Below are positions 61,057 to 64,000 of a DNA stretch of 64,000 bases, in pieces; the stretch's first letter is position 1, and each line of letters opens with the position of its first letter. Source of the DNA: CAVXXB01 sp963765585 (GTDB lineage: Bacteria; Calditrichota; Calditrichia; JAJRVZ01); the NCBI GenBank assembly GCA_963765585.1, contig CAVXXB010000021.1:186001-250000 (forward strand), read 5' to 3'. Under the pieces are notes generated by a model. That model saw nothing but the letters and a program-made list of their open reading frames with translations. It was not told the DNA's origin and made no database searches. The translations under genes and the position numbers were made by a program.

Positions 61057-61641
61057 ATGAAATACCTATCAATTATTTTATTATTTCTTTTCATGAGCCT
61101 GAGTCTGGCTCAGGCACAGTACAAAGCAGGCTCGAGCATGCTTATTCTAAATTTCGGGTTTACCTGGGCAACACCGGAAGATGATAAATATGAACTGGAT
61201 GGCAACAACTTTACACTGTGTTATGAGGCTTCGGACCTGGGTGGTAACTGGTCTGGTGGCATTGGTATTGGATATATGACAACCTCGGCTGATTCTATAA
61301 ACTCATCGGGATCAACAGTGAGCCGGCTGAATGCGGTGAATTACGAGGTCGTACCTGTTTTTTTATATGGACGGTATATGTTTGGCTCGGATCAGATCAA
61401 AGGATATATCGGCGGCGGCGGAGGCATCCAATTTTCTACGGCCGATTTTTTCAGGGAAAGTGTTCAGCTTGAGGCAAAAGATAGCGGACTCATGATTGGC
61501 GGTATGGCAGGCGTGAATTATTTTATAAATGATAAGATTCTGATAAATGGCAATTATAACCTGAGCTGGCTCCAGAATGCATATTACAAGGATGGCTTGG
61601 TACAAAATTTTACGATTGGACTGGGATATCAATTCTTTTAG
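61057..61641 (+). CDS. Outer-membrane beta-barrel protein (OmpA/OmpX-size)
   Basis: 194 residues. AAAAAAGGAGGCACATA precedes ATG. Signal peptide 1-20 (AQAQ). Strands with Gly/aromatic alternation (MLILNFGFTWATPEDD, GNWSGGIGIGYMTTS, VPVFLYGRYMFGS, IKGYIGGGGGIQFS, FTIGLGYQFF) and a C-terminal Phe, so an 8-strand barrel. No ligand motif. Co-transcribed with the helical protein upstream and, 19 bases on, the Tat diheme protein. Confidence 0.65.
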   Translation: MKYLSIILLFLFMSLSLAQAQYKAGSSMLILNFGFTWATPEDDKYELDGNNFTLCYEASDLGGNWSGGIGIGYMTTSADSINSSGSTVSRLNAVNYEVVPVFLYGRYMFGSDQIKGYIGGGGGIQFSTADFFRESVQLEAKDSGLMIGGMAGVNYFINDKILINGNYNLSWLQNAYYKDGLVQNFTIGLGYQFF

Positions 61642-61660
61642 TATATAAGGAGCGACCTTC

Positions 61661-62497
61661 ATGAAGACAAAGAAGATAAAAGCAGAACCGCGAGTCTATT
61701 CCCGCCGGGATATGTTGACCGGATCTGCCTCACTCATTGCAGGAGGACTGATCGGCGGAACAGCAATGGCGCATGCGACTTCAGATACGACTAGCCAACC
61801 AGATACCCCGCCACCACTACCCTGGAAGTGGGTTACGCTCGATCCTCTGGAGGTAGGCAGAAGGGCTTACAAAAATTATGTGAACAAGGGCGGCTGCGGG
61901 GCGACAACTTACCTGGCATTCCTGAGTCTGCTTAGGGAGAAGGTAGGTTATCCCTGGACGACCTTGCCGGATATGATGATGATCCATGCCGGATCCGGAT
62001 ACGCAGGCCATGGCACTTTGTGTGGCGCTTTGGGCAGCACTTCCCTCATCATCAACCTGGTGACTTACGACCCGGAGAACGGTATTTATAAGCAAATAAT
62101 CGATCGAATGTTCTGGTGGTATGCGAAACAGGAATTTCCATCCGACCGCTTTGACGATATTTGCGAGATACCCGGGCAGGTCAAAGTAAAGGCCATGTCG
62201 CCGCTGTGCCACACCTCAGTATCGAAGTGGGTTCTGACTGCGGGTGAAGAAGTGTCCTCAAAAGCGAAGATGGAACGCTGCGCCAAGGTGGCTGGTGAGG
62301 TCGCCTACACAGCAACACTTGCACTCAACGAGTACTTCGATGGAAAGTGGACCCCTCCGCTGTGGGAACCATCGAAGGAGATCGAGCATTGTCTGGAGTG
62401 TCATGGTCCGGATAACGAAGAACATTCGAATGAGGGCATGAATAACCAACAGGGTCATATGGAATGCCTGATGTGCCATAGCGACCATACCCTTTGA
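61661..62497 (+). CDS. Tat-exported C_GCAxxG_C_C-type protein with two CxxCH heme motifs
   Basis: 278 residues. ATAAGGAGCGACCTTC before ATG. Tat motif SRRDML (14-19). Cysteines in C_GCAxxG_C_C order: Cys79 (KGGCGATT), Cys121 (TLCGALG), Cys168 and Cys183, with Cys207 extra. The C-terminal 40 residues add two c-type heme sites, C244-L-E-C247-H248 (HCLECHG) and C269-L-M-C272-H273 (ECLMCHS). The family is normally a cytoplasmic redox-motif protein, so Tat export plus a diheme tail is unusual. It could pass electrons to or from the neighbour's substrate. Next gene 91 bases on. Confidence 0.8.
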   Translation: MKTKKIKAEPRVYSRRDMLTGSASLIAGGLIGGTAMAHATSDTTSQPDTPPPLPWKWVTLDPLEVGRRAYKNYVNKGGCGATTYLAFLSLLREKVGYPWTTLPDMMMIHAGSGYAGHGTLCGALGSTSLIINLVTYDPENGIYKQIIDRMFWWYAKQEFPSDRFDDICEIPGQVKVKAMSPLCHTSVSKWVLTAGEEVSSKAKMERCAKVAGEVAYTATLALNEYFDGKWTPPLWEPSKEIEHCLECHGPDNEEHSNEGMNNQQGHMECLMCHSDHTL

Positions 62498-62588
62498 TTG
62501 AGAATTGCAATAATGGAAAAAGACTTCAAAAATCATAACATGAACACCCGTCTGAGGTGTTGGAATATTTATCTTAAAGGAGAGTAAC

Positions 62589-63875
62589 ATGAGTGATAAC
62601 AAGAAAAAATCAACAACCATCTCTCGCCGTACTTTTGTGAAAAACACCGGAATAGCAGCCGCTGCAGGTATCGCGGCGCTTGGTGCGGTCGGTGCAGCAA
62701 CTCCGGCCATGGCGCAGCAAAAGAAAATATCCACAACAGTACCATTAAATTGGAAAGAGGTGTGGTTCACCAACTGTCCGATGATTTCTGCCAACAATGT
62801 CGACCAGGAGCTGGGTTGGTGTCGTGAGGAGTTTAAGAAGATTGGCGTCGAGTACGCCTACTTTCGCCACGCGCCCGAGAACAACTGGTACCCGCACTAT
62901 GTCCACAACCTGGATAACCTGATCCGTTTCGGCGGACTGTACCCTCCCATCCATGTCCACGCCGACCTACGGCGCACGGTGCTGCTGGGGGCGACGTGGG
63001 TCTACGAGGGTGGAGTGATGCAGGTCCGCTCCCGCGACAAGATCTTCCGTGTGAAAGACCTCAAGGGCAAGAAGATCGGCATCACCAAGAGCCTGAACAC
63101 GATCAAGAATGACTGGTGGCGCATCCAGGAGCATATGGGCATCGAAAATATCCTGATGCTGAATGACATGTCCATGAAGGATATTGAGCTTGTCGAGTTT
63201 CCCTACCCGGATGACTGGTATGACAAACCCGAGATGCTGACCCCGCCGATGAACAACCCGTCTGAGTTGTGGTTGAGGCGTGACCATAAGCATGATTACG
63301 CTTTCCGCCCGTTGGAGAAGGCACTACTCGACGGCACCGTGGATGCTATCTACAATCAGATGGGACAATTGGGACAGCTCTCAGAGGCTACGGGTGAAAT
63401 CAAGTCAATCTTCGACCTGTCCAAGTACCCGGACTGGACGATTCAGGTTGCCAACACTCCGGCCGTTATCACCTGTACCGATGTGATGGCCAAGGAGCAC
63501 CCCGAGCTGGTCATCGCCTATATGAAAGCGATGATTAAGGTCGGGCGCTGGGCCAACGAGCACAAACACGCTGCGGCGGTCATCCTCAACAAGCAGACAT
63601 TCTATCTGGATGCCGAGCACACCTACGAGGGCATCAAGCATGTTGATATGGTGCCGAGTTTGAGTGCCCAAAACCTGGAATGTATTAAAATAGGCAAGGA
63701 TTTTATGGTAAAAAGGGGCTACATCAAAAACGATTTTGATGTGCATAAATGGGCAGCGCCGGAATTCCTTGAGAAGGCAGCGATTGAGGTTCTCAACGAA
63801 GAGTGGGAAAAGAGGAGTTGGGACAAGCTTCCTGAAGGCGGTGGGCTTGATGCGAAAGGCACACGGCTAGGCTAG
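62589..63875 (+). CDS. Tat-exported DszB-like / NMT1-family substrate-binding-fold protein
   Basis: 428 residues. AAAGGAGAGTAAC before ATG. Tat motif SRRTFVKN (12-19) and cleavage near AMAQ. The fold is that of periplasmic NMT1/SsuA-type proteins. It lines up with DszB sulfinate desulfinase through Cys63 (FTNCPMIS), His103 (WYPHYVHN), Arg113 and Gly116 (LIRFGGLYPP), and KWAAPEFLEKA near the end. These match DszB Cys27, His60, Arg70, Gly73 with the His-Arg spacing (10) kept. Enzyme or binding protein is open. DNA from about 62750-63650 is visibly GC-richer (G/C third positions) than the window, suggesting transfer. Confidence 0.75.
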   Translation: MSDNKKKSTTISRRTFVKNTGIAAAAGIAALGAVGAATPAMAQQKKISTTVPLNWKEVWFTNCPMISANNVDQELGWCREEFKKIGVEYAYFRHAPENNWYPHYVHNLDNLIRFGGLYPPIHVHADLRRTVLLGATWVYEGGVMQVRSRDKIFRVKDLKGKKIGITKSLNTIKNDWWRIQEHMGIENILMLNDMSMKDIELVEFPYPDDWYDKPEMLTPPMNNPSELWLRRDHKHDYAFRPLEKALLDGTVDAIYNQMGQLGQLSEATGEIKSIFDLSKYPDWTIQVANTPAVITCTDVMAKEHPELVIAYMKAMIKVGRWANEHKHAAAVILNKQTFYLDAEHTYEGIKHVDMVPSLSAQNLECIKIGKDFMVKRGYIKNDFDVHKWAAPEFLEKAAIEVLNEEWEKRSWDKLPEGGGLDAKGTRLG

Positions 63876-63911
63876 CCCTTTTAGCTCGCGTATACTGTTG
63901 ATATATATATT

Positions 63912-63945
63912 TACCACGAAGAGCACGAAGTACACGAAGATAAGA
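63912..63945 (+). repeat. Partial CACGAAG-type intergenic repeat
   Basis: ACCACGAAGAGCACGAAGTA then CACGAAGATAAG, the same class as the AACCGCAAAG... repeats at 30.4, 36.5, 39.3 and 49.1 kb. The rest of the gap to the window end is AT-rich with no gene. Confidence 0.6.
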
Positions 63946-64000
63946 AGCAATTTTAAATTATGAATTTTAATTGGAAATTATAAGCATTAAAATTTTCTCT

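Overview
The window is from a low-GC, Gram-negative bacterium. It has outer-membrane barrels, periplasmic lipoproteins, kdsA for LPS core sugar and lipid-A-modifying barrel candidates. Hybrid two-component proteins with periplasmic beta-propellers (reg_prop/Y_Y_Y type), a DPP-IV peptidase, several partner-switch regulators and intergenic 'CGCAAAG / CACGAAG' repeats fit the FCB superphylum (Calditrichota, Marinimicrobia or KSB1-like lineages). That placement is inference; no rRNA gene is present to settle it. Strong Shine-Dalgarno sites precede many genes.

Layout. 0-2.3 kb: two outer-membrane barrels related to lipid A deacylases. 2.4-6.7 kb (minus): cupredoxin, sensor adenylate cyclase (split by a 1-base indel), porin and Tat/lipobox ferritin-like protein in one tight operon. 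7-8.8 kb: SH3 lipoprotein, SGNH hydrolase, TPR protein. 9-12.1 kb: SWIM-SNF2 helicase in three frames. 12.4-17.3 kb: membrane-Nudix fusion, glgX, gltX. 17.6-20.8 kb: NtrC-type regulator, a small histidine-less DHp-like protein and a REC-histidine kinase. 20.8-27.8 kb (minus): pfkB-type kinase, argS, rsfS, a LytR_C protein, panC, panB, mnmA. 28-36.3 kb: RsbW-like kinase, vanZ, a nuclease-fold lipoprotein, fabH, lipA, GAF-PP2C phosphatase, double ABM-domain protein and STAS antagonist. 36.7-45.8 kb: Ser/Thr kinase-TPR (in-frame TAA), a hybrid histidine kinase in at least four reading-frame pieces, and a DPP-IV peptidase whose signal peptide is out of frame. 46-51.4 kb: geranylgeranyl-reductase-like flavoprotein, HIT, rsmE, thioredoxin-like, kdsA and TlpA-like genes separated by repeat-rich gaps. 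51.5-52.4 kb: four exact 94-bp tRNA-Leu-like tandem units, a complete tRNA-Leu(CAA), then a GIY-YIG endonuclease gene bracketed by a 55-bp direct repeat of the tRNA 3' end plus terminator. 52.5-54.7 kb: GDPD lipoprotein with a barrel-like tail. 55-63.9 kb: a GAF-GAF sigma-54 activator, a good -24/-12 promoter and a run of exported or outer-membrane proteins. The run ends with a Tat-exported C_GCAxxG_C_C/diheme protein and a Tat-exported DszB-like protein keeping the desulfinase Cys-His-Arg set in visibly GC-richer DNA.

The most unusual region is the tRNA-Leu/GIY-YIG locus. It looks like a small mobile or amplifying unit built on a tRNA gene, and it lies within a 4.2-kb segment bounded by inverted repeats. 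The second theme is gene breakage: eleven single-base lesions or nonsense changes fall in six genes, five of them signalling or DNA-helicase genes, while every housekeeping gene is intact. This is either true decay or local consensus error.
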